NCBI GenBank assembly: GCA_964035795.1
Contig: OZ038326.1
Location: forward strand, 3,751,259 to 3,815,258
Direction: 5' to 3'
DNA from: Pterobdella sp. o SKG-2022
Taxonomy: Eukaryota; Annelida; Clitellata; Hirudinida; Piscicolidae
Length of the DNA stretch: 64,000 nt
A program made the translations under genes and the position numbers. Positions 17,902 to 30,000 of the stretch are shown in pieces. The stretch's first letter is position 1. Each line of letters opens with the position of its first letter. The notes under the pieces are model-generated. The model saw nothing but the letters and a program-made list of their open reading frames with translations. It had not been told where the DNA came from and did no database searches.

Positions 17902-20900
17902 ATTGTGTATTAAGTTCATTTTATATTTCATATAAATGATTATGATATTGACATATATACATGTATGTGGTCTATTCTTAAGTAGTGTTTTGAGGGTTAA
18001 TGTATTATCTTGGATATAGGTTTTAAACATTTTAATTGATGGTCGGCAAAGTGAAAAACTTTGAAAAAGCGCTGAAAACTAGTTTTTTTTAAATATTAAG
18101 CTGCTATAACCTATTATTATATTAAACTTTTTTACATACATATCAAGTGATCTTGAAACTCTCTGGGTTAAAAATCACTATAATAAACCTTGTAAATTAT
18201 TATTATTATTAATCATTAAATTATATTCCACTTGCCAGGGCAACAAAGGAGGTGTTTCAATTCGTTTTGAGCTGAACAAAGTGAACTTCTGCTTCGTGAA
18301 CAGCCACCTTTCTGCCCACATGGAGAACTTCAACCAAAGGATACAGGTACAAAATCCTCTCATCTCTACATGTTTTTCCATGCTTTTATGCTACGTCGTG
18401 AAGAATTTAATTACCATCTATTTAATTTTTAAGTCACAAGTATTATTATATCAAAGTTGTTGAATAATGCTGTAAAATTGATTATTATCACCATCAGGAT
18501 TACAACCAGATATTGGCGGGTCAGCGCTTCAGGGATACCAAGACGAGGGGGATCTTAGAACATGAGTAATGATAATAACAACAATAATGATAATTACAAA
18601 AATAATAAGAATAAAACAAAGATATATATTAACACTATCGAATAAAAGGTAAAAATGACATAATTTTATATACTTAATGTCAAAGTTATTAGTCACACGT
18701 GCCAATCGATAACACTATTGCACTCAATTGATAATGTTAATAATCGCGTATTTATTAAGTAACCACCAACCACATCACAGCTACATATTCTGGATGGGTG
18801 ATTTGAATTTCCGTTTGGATAATATCTCTCAAGAAGATACAAAGAGGAAAATAAAAGAGAATGACCTGCCATATCTTCTGCAGCGGGACCAGGTTTGTAT
18901 TTTTAATTTTGGAATTATGACCTATAAATAACAAAGAGGTTTTGGAGGCTATTAGTTTTAGGCTAAAATAATCATATCCGTTAGTTTATTTGTTATCTTA
19001 TGGGTTTATAGAAAAGGTCCATACTATAAGTACTTTTTTTAAATATCTTACGAAGCTGATCTTTAGGTGTTTTATAATAAAGTTCATCTTATCGCTAATT
19101 ATATCTTTTTCTAATAAATTTTCTAAAAAATGTAGCAAATTTTAAATTTTATTTATAAAAATCTAAAAATAATTTTTTATTTTTATCTTTTTTTAAAGAC
19201 ATCTTATGTATCTTTTTTTATATTATTTGAATAACTTTATTTTAAATTTTTTATGAGGAATTTTTTACATTTATTTAAAAAAACTAAAATTTTCGATTAG
19301 TACACTCTTATCATAAATCATTAGTAGACTATATAGATATCAAAAATCCCTCATAAAAAATTGAAAATTAAAAGTTATTCAAATAATTGTTGTTATCATA
19401 TTTACTCTAATTGAACCTCGCTAACAACGGCGACAGTTGAACCAGGCTCGCTTAAAGGACATGATAATGATAGATTTTGAGGAAGGCAACCTCACTTTTC
19501 CACCCACTTACAAGTTTGATCCCGGCACAGATCATTACGACACCAGGTCAGTGTGGCGTTTGTAATAATAATATCTACAAAATACTTTCTGTAGACCATT
19601 GTTCTACAGTTTGTTTTCGCTACATTAAATTTGTAGCAAATGCTTTGATCTATAAAAAAGGCGCTTTATAAATACCGAGTTACATTGTCTTTTACCAAAT
19701 GTTGAGAAATAATGATAAGATATAATAGTATTATTTTTATCGTATTTATTAATGTATTACTGTTATTGATTCTCAAATTTCATTATTTGTTTCCATCCAT
19801 CATCTTATCTAAACACCAAACAACATGGTGACAGTGACAAGGGGAGAATACCAGCCTGGTGTGACAGGATCTTATGGAGGTTGCACGAGGATTCATTCGT
19901 CAGCGCCTCTCTCTCAGTGCAACAGCTCAAGTACAACCACATTCCCTTCTACAACCAGTCTGACCACAAACCTGTCTTCTCCAGCTTCAAAGTCAAGGTA
20001 TTTTCGTGAAGATTTAGGTAATTTTACCGAGTGATAAATTAATTTAAAAAATCAAATAATTGAATTCGGTTTTTCTCATATAGTATTGTATAACAAGGTT
20101 ATACAATACTATACAATTGCAAACGTGATTATAGTGACATAAACTTGAAGAATTTTTAGACTGAATTATAATCAATTAATTCCTAACATCTTTCACACAC
20201 ACACTCTCAAAGGTGTTTGACAGCCCAGCAGAGGTGCCAGTGATGTTTGAGCCACTGTCAGCCTGGTCCAAGAACAAGGACCAGAATGTCTCCTTCACCA
20301 TACCCAGAGACTACCCCACCTCCACCAGGGACTGGGTGGGCCTTTATCCGGTCCGTTGTGCTTTCTAACTTGTTTTTATTAGTGTTTTCTTTACTATTTT
20401 TATGAATAACTAAATTAGCCTATTACAAAAACGATTATTAAGTTATCAAGTTTAAAAACTTGGTAATGTAAAACTTTGTATACTTGATAATTTTAGTTCA
20501 ACTTACGACTAGCTTTGTGTTGTTATTTAGTTAATAAAAGTGTTTAATTCAATCATTTTCACTATTTTTGTTTTTATCTCTTTATCTATTTATCTACCCA
20601 TCTTGTTATTTATGTAAAAAAGAGTTTACATCTTCTTCACTAAAACAACCTGGTGAAACTGCCCAGAGTGACTTCAAGCATTTTGAAGATTATTCCGCCT
20701 ACTCATACCTGGGCAGCAGATTATCGGATGCTCATGATGACTCTTACTTCCTTTTTTCAGTTTCCTTTGATGAGCGGTGCGTTATATTATTTTAATATTA
20801 TTAGTATATTTTACTTTCTATTAGTGTTTTTTCTTATTATCGTTGTTATTTTTAATGTTATTATTATTTTTTCTTTGAAGTTTTCTTGACAAACTCCCGG

Positions 20901-22264
20901 TTGGTTCATATTTGATGGCCTACTTCAGCTCCATTAAAAACTGTGTCGTTGGCTACTCCAATGTTTTCAAGGTAAGTTTCATTTACATTCATATGCTCAA
21001 ATTCTCAAATACATCTATAAAAACACACACGCAGTTACAAGACACACAAGTAGATACATCATCATCTGATGAAGAAACAAAAGAGCAACAGAGGCAGAAG
21101 TTGAAGAGAATGTCAGCAGGGAGGCTTGCAAATAGTTCAAAGAGGTTTGAAGAGAGAAGGAGTGGGAGAGAAGAGGTGGATAGTGGTATGAGAAAGAGAT
21201 ACGGGGATTCTGTAGACAAACAAGAGGAGATCATGGCGAAACAAGCCGTTTCAGTAGCAAATACTGCCCGTGTAGGTGAAAAGGAGAAAACACAGAGTGG
21301 AACAAGCAGTGCTTTTGAAAATGCTTATATGAAGTTGAGAGAAGAGGGACAGAAGGAGAAGGAGAAAGAAAGAAAAGAAGGTAAAAAAGAAGGTGTGAAT
21401 TTGAAAGTGACGGAAGAACTGACTGAAGAAGAAAAGAATTTAAGGATGCAAGCTTTAGATCAACTGATCAGTAACACACACTTGCACAACATCACATCTG
21501 ATCTCGATAATTTGATTGGAGACTTAGATGATGGCAAGAAAAAGAATGATGATGGTATAATTAAACCTAAAAAGGAATTTAAACTTTTGGGTGATGAGGA
21601 AAAAGTGCCAAAAGTAGAGTCAAAAGTAACAAGTGGTGCAGCTCCAAGCACTCATCAAAAGATAGATGAAAAATCCACTGGAGACTTGAGTGGTGTCAGG
21701 AAAGAAACAGAAAAAATTTGCTCAACGGGTGTTGAGGAAATATTTGCCTATGAAACAATACCAAGAGTGGATGCCAAAATAACCAGCTGTGGTATTGATC
21801 TGAAGACTGGTCAAGCTTTTGTGAGGGATGAAAGACTAGATGAAGAAGCTCGTAAAGTTTTTGACGAGTTAGAAAAACAAGAAAAAAACTCACAAAACAA
21901 CAACCACAAGCCACATACATTGGCTGGCTCTGCTTTTGAGGATGCATATATGAGGGCCAAGAACAGTGATGTTAGTGAGGATACTGGGGTCGAGGCTGCT
22001 CCAAAAAAGATTAATGTGGAGGATAGCATTGATAGAATGATCAATAATTTGAATCTTGATGACTTTTCACAAAACTTGGGCTTGGATTCCAGTGGAAAGA
22101 AATCTAAGAAAGAACTGGATGAAGACAGATGGAAAGATGGGTCTGGTGATGTTAAGCTCAAAAAAGAAATCGATCTTCTAATTAAAGATGGAGTTGAGAA
22201 GAGTGGGAAAAACGAGACTATCTCTTCGAAATCTCAGATACACACAGAAGATCATAAAAAATAA
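17034..22264 (+). CDS. INPP5K: inositol polyphosphate 5-phosphatase with SKICH domain, 5'-incomplete
   Basis: Twelve exons give 833 residues after a missing first exon: 17034-17138, 17418-17526, 17703-17819, 18239-18346, 18498-18565, 18781-18892, 19437-19546, 19835-19997, 20213-20350, 20625-20776, 20881-20971, 21035-22264. The catalytic domain has all expected motifs in order: [20 protein letters not shown] (Mg-binding Glu), [47 protein letters not shown] and SDHKPVF. A SKICH domain follows ([42 protein letters not shown]), as in INPP5K/SKIP and INPP5J. The enzyme removes the 5-phosphate from PI(4,5)P2 and PI(3,4,5)P3; SKICH targets the plasma membrane or ER. The final 1.2-kb exon adds a charged ~410-residue tail not found in human INPP5K, with an internal duplication (see findings). 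The K versus J assignment is uncertain. AATAAA lies at 22426. Confidence 0.9.
17865..17900. repeat. short TA microsatellite in a 5-phosphatase intron
   Basis: A (TA)n run of about 35 bases lies in the intron following exon 17703-17819. Confidence 0.9.
19591..19690 (+). repeat. tRNA-derived SINE, copy B (tail only)
   Basis: This intronic segment has the tail of the SINE family (GTTCTACAGTTTG, CGCTACATTAAATTTGTAG, then GGCGCTTTATAAATACCG) but no tRNA-like head, so it is a 5'-truncated copy. It shows the family's 3' end most completely: a GCGCTTTATAAAT motif. Confidence 0.6.
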
Positions 22265-23133
22265 TTTTAATGGTATGATTTAAAATTTAAAAATTTTTAT
22301 CTTTCGACTAATGCTTCCAAATAACGCCATAACAACTTGCAAACTTTTCAAATATTTCGCTTGCTATATTGCAGAATGTTAATTTAAATTTTTTTTTCAA
22401 TATTCATCTGCCTACCCAAAGACCAAATAAAATTGTTTATATACAGATTATTTTATACCAAATCTTTAGAAAATTTTAACATTTTCATGTTGAATATTAA
22501 TGAATTAGCACTTGTAGGCGTTTTTAACCCTAATAAATTAATGTATCTTTTTATTCTCTCTATACAATGTCTTGGACTCAATATGCGAACTAATACTACT
22601 TATTTTACTAGTTTATAATTCAAAGCTTTAATTATTTCAAGTGTTCAGTTTAAGTATTTCAAAAAACTAAAATTGTTTTATATGTACATTAATTTGAGAA
22701 TTTGATTGAGTTTTCACGAACATTTAGAATTGTTTCAAAATTTTAATTTTTACTGGGCAGCTTTATTTAAATTTGTTACAATCAATTTTCAATAAATGAT
22801 AAATGCTATTTTATCGACGCTTTTTCTTCTCTGTTAGACACCTTTCATAACAATTGCTGCTTCTATTTTTTATAATAATCATTAAAATATATTTCTATTG
22901 TTTTGCATTTTTTTTTTGAATTTATATTTAGAATTTGTTACTTGATTTTTTTACATGAAACATTATTTGAAAAAAAAATTCAAATTTCTAATTAATTGAT
23001 TCAAGTGAAAAATTTTATAATTAATTAAAAAAAAATTATACATTGAATACAAATACACTTTAAAGCTTATCTCTTGTATATATTTGCTTAAAAGCAAAAG
23101 TTAATTTGCATTTAGAAAAAATCGAGCACAAAA
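22265..23133. other. intergenic, 5-phosphatase 3' end and DDX42 upstream region
   Basis: It holds the AATAAA of the 5-phosphatase gene (22426) and, to the right, the DDX42 promoter and 5' UTR. The rest is AT-rich with no recognisable feature. Confidence 0.6.
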
Positions 23134-26100
23134 ATGTCGGGAAATAAAGCATTTGGAAGTTTCAGCATGGGCAAACAGTCTTCAATTAAAATGAGCTTTG
23201 GAATGCCGGTTGCTCAAAGAAGTTCGGGTGGAGGCCACACTTTGAACATCGGCAGAAAAAGAGTTAGAAACGAAGACGAGTATTTCGACGATGACGAAGA
23301 AGAAAATCTTGAGTACCAACCAGCCGAAGGTTCACCAAACGCAAAAAATGATTCCGATAGTGATGACCCTTTGGATCAATTCATGGAAAATATTCATACC
23401 GAAGTTGAGAATTTGGAGAAGAAAAAAGTCAAAGATAATAAAGGAAAAAGAGATGATATTGATAACGAAGATGTACAAGAAGCATATTTCAAGTAAATTT
23501 TGCTTTTTTCATCCATTAATGTATAGTAAATTAAATTTGAATAAAAATAATTTTTTTAATATATTCCAATCAGATATATGGAAGAAAATCCAAATGCAGG
23601 AGTGGTTTTGGATGATGATGATGAAGCTATGGAGTATGATGATGATGGAAATGTTATAAAGAAAGAGAAGAAAATAATCGATCCTCTGCCTCCAATTGAC
23701 CACCATGAGATTGAATATGAAGACTTCAGTAAAAATTTTTATGAGGAGCATGAAGAAATTAAAGCTTTGAATGAACATCAAGTTTCAGATTTAAGGAAAA
23801 AACTTGGCATTAAAGTTTGCTGTTTAATCTTTGACCTTATTAAAAATTATATCTATTCTTCATTTTATATTTAAAAATTTGATAGTTTCTTATTGTTATT
23901 ACTAGAAATAAAATATTCAAAATGATCAACCAGGTGTTGGGAATACACCCCCCAAAACCAGTTTCAAGTTTCGGACATTTGGGATTGGATGAAGGCCTGA
24001 TGAAAGTCATTCGCAAGAACAACTACACACAACCCACTCCCATACAAGCCCAAGGGATACCTGTTGCTATGGGAGGTAGAGATATTATAGGCATTGCAAA
24101 GACAGGAAGTGGAAAAACAGCTGCTTATTTGTGGCCTTTGGTGACTCATATTTTGGATCAAAAAGAACTGAAAAAAGGAGATGGCCCTATAGGGTTGGTT
24201 ATAGCTCCAACTAGAGAACTCTCACAGCAAATATATGCTGAAGCAAAGAAGTTTAGCAAGGTATCATTACAAATGTTTGTTTTTATATATACAACTGTTA
24301 ATTAAGTATTATTGATATCTATGATAACCAAAATAACACTATATTTATCATGAATACAATATCGAATGCACCAGGCATATAATTTGAGAGTGGTGTGTGC
24401 GTATGGAGGAGGCAACTTGTACGAGCAATGCAAGGCTTGTGAGGAAGGAGCTGAGATCATTGTTGCCACTCCTGGCAGGTGAGATTTGGTGATGTTGTGT
24501 GTCATCATCATCATTTTTTGTGCTTATAGACCCTAATTCATGGAGTTAGACATATCTGTTGTATCTACCTATTCGTTATTTTCATTCAAATTAAATGCTT
24601 TGTTAGTTGCATCTATTTTAATAATTCTGAGTTCAAGGTGTATGAGTTATAACATTAGAAATGAGAGTTCATGAAAAAATATTTGATGTCTCAAAAAAAT
24701 TTTTTCTCCATAAACTTCCAAATATAATTCTAATTTTTTTTCTACAGACTAATTGACCTAGTTAAAAAGAAAGCCACCAATCTTGCAAGAGTGACCTATT
24801 TAGTATTTGATGAAGCTGATAGAATGTTTCATTTAGGATTTGAAACCCAAGTGAGATCAATTGCCAATCACGTCAGACCCGGAAGACAAACTCTCATGTT
24901 TTCTGCCACTTTTAAACGGAAAGTTGAGAGGGTGCGTTTTCATGATTAAGTTATGATTAAATACCTCATGTGTATTTTCTACACACAATCCATTCACCAG
25001 CTGGCAAGAGATATTCTCACAGATCCAATAAGAGTGATACAGGGAGATATAGGAGAAGCTAATGAGGATGTTAAACAAGAGGTCATATTTACTTATTTAT
25101 CTATCCATTCGATCATCTATTTATTTATTCATCCATCTATCCAATTTATGAGCTGTTTTTTCACACTAATGCCTCAACTTATCAACTACCCCACCATATA
25201 ATACAGGTATTAGTGTTTAAAGAACCATGCGACAAATGGACCTGGCTCACAAACAACCTCGTTAGGATATGCTCTAATGGCTCTGTTCTCATCTTCGTCA
25301 CCAGAAAGGTTAAATACACTGGGTTTTGCTGTTTTGTATTTCGTTATTATGATGTTCAATTACAACGTGATATTGTTGTGATATATTGTAGTTTTTTAGA
25401 GACATCGTATGTTCTTTTGTAAACTTGAATTTTACCAGTAAAACTTCAAATTATGAGGATTTATAAGAATATGTAGAGAAAATTTTCATTTAGCTAAAAT
25501 TTTCAACAAGTAAAACCTTGAAATAATTCATCAGCCTAAAATGAATTATGACGAGGTTTTACTTGTTGAAAATGAAAATTTTCTCTACGTGTTCTTATAA
25601 ATCCTCATTTGTTATATTGTGTTTCCAAACTATACGAGTATATTTACTAAATATTTTATTGAATTTAATGAAACTTCAGATGAATTGCGAAGAGTTGGCA
25701 AGTAACTTGAAGCTCAGAGATTTCAAACTTGCTGTGATTCATGGGGACCTAAATCAGGTCTTTATGTTGCCACATGTATCATATGTACCATGACAGAGTT
25801 TTTTTTTGAAGCTTATTTAATGATGCTGTTATATTGGCTTGTTTTATATTTAATAGATCTATTCATATGTCCGAAAAAATTTTTTATTCATATATATTTC
25901 CTTTTTGACTTAAGTTGCTTGAAATTTTTTTTAATAGAATGATAGTTTTATGAATTTTTTTCACCTTGTATTCACTTAGAATATTTTTTTACGAGGGTTA
26001 TAGATAAGTATATAAATTATCAGGTGGAAAGAAACGAGGTGATAACCACGTTCAAAAACAAGCAGGTTCCCATCCTCGTTGCCACTGACGTTGCTGGTTT

Positions 26101-26877
26101 GACATTATATTATGTAGTAGTAGGGGGTTATATTGTATGGTGCGTAATCGTTTCATTATTGAAAAGTTTTTATATTATATAGTTTCAAATTGAATTCTAT
26201 TACATATACTATAAGATATAAGCATATCTAAATTTAAACTTATATGATTATCAACTATCTTGAACGCTGCGGAAATAGCGCTTTATAACTTTTTATTATT
26301 AATATAATATCGCCTGTTAAACCTCACAGCTCGAGGCTTAGACATTAGTCACATCAAAACTGTGGTCAACTATGACGTGGCTCAAGACATCGACACACAC
26401 ACGCACAGGATTGGTAGAACGGGAAGAGCCGGAGAAAAAGGAACAGCATATACCTTGGTGACTTCTAAAGACAAGGAAATGGCGGGTCATTTGGTTAGAA
26501 ATTTGGAGGGAGCTAACCAAGTGGTGCCTAGAGAACTTTTGGAGCTGGCCATGCAAAACCCATGGTTCAGCAAGAACCGCTTTCAACACAAACAAGCCAA
26601 AAAGCTGAACGTTGGAGGAGCTGGTTTGGGTTTTTCTGAAGGACAAAAGCACAACAAAGGCTCGCTCAAATCAATCACATCGCAAACAGCTAATGCCCGC
26701 AGTGATCGGGTTGCAGCCCTCAAAACTGCGTTCACTAACCAATTCAAAAACAACTTTGTTTCTGCATCAAATTCTTCAGCGGCAGCCACATGGAGTTCCG
26801 TAGGGGATGATACCAAGAGTTATTCCATCTACCAGGACCAAAAGGAGACGAAGAAGAAGAAAAGCAGATGGCAGTGA
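23134..26877 (+). CDS. DDX42: ATP-dependent RNA helicase DDX42
   Basis: Ten exons give 698 residues, exactly in frame: 23134-23492, 23574-23814, 23934-24260, 24375-24478, 24748-24931, 25001-25081, 25207-25308, 25680-25757, 26024-26096, 26330-26877. All helicase motifs are present: Q motif (YTQPTPIQ), Walker A ([10 protein letters not shown]), Ia (PTRELSQQ), Ib (TPGRLID), II (VFDEADRMF), III (FSATF), V (ATDVAARGLDI) and VI ([10 protein letters not shown]). DDX42-specific landmarks are [42 protein letters not shown] and the extreme C-terminus KKKKSRWQ. The long Arg/Gly/Ser tail of human DDX42 (about 938 residues) is almost absent; the protein runs from [20 protein letters not shown] to the end within about 130 residues. 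DDX42 acts with SF3B1 in U2 snRNP maturation and has RNA-annealing activity (family knowledge). AATAAA lies at 26930. Intron 7 holds a foldback element. Confidence 0.96.
25393..25609. repeat. foldback (long inverted repeat) element in DDX42 intron 7
   Basis: The left arm 25452-25538 and right arm 25550-25608 are near-perfect reverse complements, meeting at ATTCAT..ATGAAT around a spacer of roughly 10 bases. The outer left part (25393-25452) matches the outer right end of the copy at 36170-37805. No ORF is present. The structure fits a non-autonomous foldback/MITE-type transposon. Confidence 0.75.
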
Positions 26878-27086
26878 TGATGATGATAATTATGTAGTTC
26901 GTTTTTTTTATCATTGTTACATTTGTTTGAATAAAATATTATTTTAATACTTTGCAATATACGCAAAAAATTTTGGTTGAAAAAAAAATTAAACATTATT
27001 TTTCAACAAGAATATTCAAAACTTTACAAAAATGAGAGGTCAGTAATATTTACAAGAAATTAACGAAAACTTCAAATAACCACAAT

Positions 27087-30000
27087 TCATTGATAATTTT
27101 GAGGTCTGCTGCAATACCCTTGATTGTATCTCTGCTTGTATGTCTGATGATTGCCTGGTCTTTGATTGCCGTGGTAAACTGACTGATTCAATTGTGCTGG
27201 TGTATATGGCTGTTGGAAGGTTTTCATTGGTGGATATGGTTGGAAGGGTGACTCATTTATGGAGGCGTTATTATGGTGTTTCTTGCTGTAGTTATTGTAG
27301 TGTTGAGTTTTGTTGTAATTTTGTGTGTTGTAGCGATCTGGGATGTTGTAATGATTTCGAGCAATGTAAGGTTGTGAGTTGTAGTGTTGATTGTTGTATT
27401 GTGCAGAACCATAATAATAATCGTTGCTTGAATCCAAATCACTAGAACGACCATCATCCTCGTAGGGACGTCTAGAAGAGTCTTGCGTTTTTCGATGGTT
27501 GTAATCAATGGTTTTGAAATGATCTTTAGAAGAAGGTTGGTGAATGGGAGGATAGTATGACCCAGGGTGATGGTAGCGAAAGAGGTGAGGAGTGGGTGGC
27601 GAAATGTTCAAAGTTTCATAACCATTGTTATTGTACTCCTGATAACTACCATTACTCATCCCATTGTGAAAATGATAATTATTTCTCTCTTCTAAGTTAT
27701 GTTGCATCTTTCTATGCTGGTAACAGTTTCTTTGATTATCGCCCCTTGGTTGGTAGATATGGTGGTTCTTGTATGTGGTACTATCGTGCAAAGTGGAGGT
27801 TTGTTGATGGTGAAGGGGACTTCTGAGCTCAAAGGCAGTGTTTTTTATTGGCTTATTTTGATAATTATTTTCATTAGCTGTATTATAATCTGATTTAAAT
27901 GTATCAACGTCGGCAGATTGGTTACAGTTGAAACCCTTTTCCATTGGACAATTATTATTATTATTAGAAGTGTTAATATTGGCATTGATCAGTTTAGCAG
28001 TGTGATCAGAATAATTTTTATTGTTACACGAGTTACCATAATTTATATTATTATGGTTGGAAGTTATATTATAAATGGTATTATTTTTTATATCGCCATT
28101 TAGGATATTTTTACTCTTATAGCTGTCATTTTTATTATTACTAGCATTGTTTAACGCATTGTTGATAGATGAGAGTTGAGACACAACCTTTTGAAAATCT
28201 TCAGATTTCATCAAATCTTCTAGTTTATTATATTCAAATTTATTACCATTATTATTGTTATTATTATTACTATTATTTATATTGTTAATAGTATTAACAG
28301 TGGTAGTAATAGTTGTAGAAAGAATGGGTGTTGTTCTTTCGATATTATCATCATTTGAATGGTTTTTTTGGGTGTTTTCGTTCATTGTCTCAGTCTTAAA
28401 ATCTCTATGGTTAATATGAGATGAAACCACATAGTCATTATTATTATTATTATCAAGGCTTAATGGTGGTTGAAGTTTATAAGTTCGGTTTGAACTAGTG
28501 GCTTTTGTGACTGAATTGAATGAAGATGAGACAGATGATAAAGCAGTGAATGAAAATGATGAAGACGACGAAGAAAATTGAGCAGATGATGATGATAATA
28601 TTAATGATGATGAAGAAGACGACGAAGATATAGTATTCTTGATTTTGTGGTAGAGCTTGGATGGAGTTTTGAAGTTTTTCTCAACGATGTTACCGGGCTT
28701 AGGAATCATCTTTATAATTGCTTGTTCTTCAGCGTTCATAGGGACTTCCTGTGGGCGATTAGTCGTAATAAAAATAAAAATAAAACAATATATATATATA
28801 ATTAATTTTCGTCTTTAGACATAATCACAGTTAACAATGAGTCCCAATAATTCCTCGATACGCATCTTTATCGATTTTTTCAAGGTTGTCCATGTTTAAT
28901 TTGAGAGAGTTCATGTCATTTATTAATGTGTTGAAAAGAGTTGATGGTGGTCTGCCTCTTTTTCTCTTGGAATTCTTTAGGACTTTTTCCAAAATGTTTT
29001 TTGCTGGCGGGTCGTTAGGGCATATGTGTCCCAGCATTTTCAACCTTCTCAGTCTCAGTTCCTGGTGCAGAGGTGGTATGAGTGAGTTGCATTTTTCGTT
29101 TTTCATAACATTTGGCCAATGAACTTTTTCCAGTCTTCGTATGTGCTTTCTTTGGAAGGAGTCTATTGAGCTTTTGATGCTTTTAGTCTGCCCAAGCACT
29201 GCAGCCATATAGGAAAATTGAGAGAACATAAGCTTTATAAATTCTTATTTTTTTTTCTACTTATCCCACTCTTCCAAATTGGGTTTAATCTGTTCATCGC
29301 TAGAGTTGCCAGAGTTTTCCTTTTTTTGATGTCCTCACATGTACCGACGTAGCTTCCAAGGATTTTCATTGTCTTCCACACAGTGTTCTCTTCATTAATC
29401 AGCCTTTCTTCCGTTTTACTTTTGTTGAGCGTAAGACCCCATTTGCGGAATATTGCTTCAATTTCATCTAGTTTAATGTTGTTTGGTGAGACGAAATTTA
29501 CGTCATCGGTGTAAATGAGTTCATAGGAGTTTTCTGGGTAAGGGGTCCTTACTTCTTTCATGTATGCTTCCAGTTATACCGTGAACAAGACAGGACTCAG
29601 AGCATCTCCTTGAGGGCATCCTATGTTTGTGATAAAGCTTTTGCAAGTTTTTTTATTGTATCTTATGGCTAAGGTGGTGTTTGTAAAAAAAAGTTCGATT
29701 ATTTTGAGTTCAGATTCTGGGATTATAGTGCTTAAAATTTTTATAAGTTTTTTTCTGTTTATGGTGTCGAAAGCAGATGACAGATCAATGCTGGTTATTT
29801 TCATTGTACATCCTGATTTCACTTCGTCTTCAATTGCTATTTTATGAGCCCATAGGATGTCTGTTGTTGACCTAGTTGGTCTGTATACTGCTTGGGTAAT
29901 GGGAAGGTATTTTTCTATGAAAGGTCTTATTCTATTAAGTATTATTAATGATAAGAGTTTTCTTATTGTGTTTAGTAAGATGACAGGCCTTGTGTTTACT

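Noticed and set aside
20989..22161. Minus-strand ORFs opposite the last 5-phosphatase exon
   Set aside because: They are antisense to a frame that continues a well-supported gene in phase, and have no recognisable domains.
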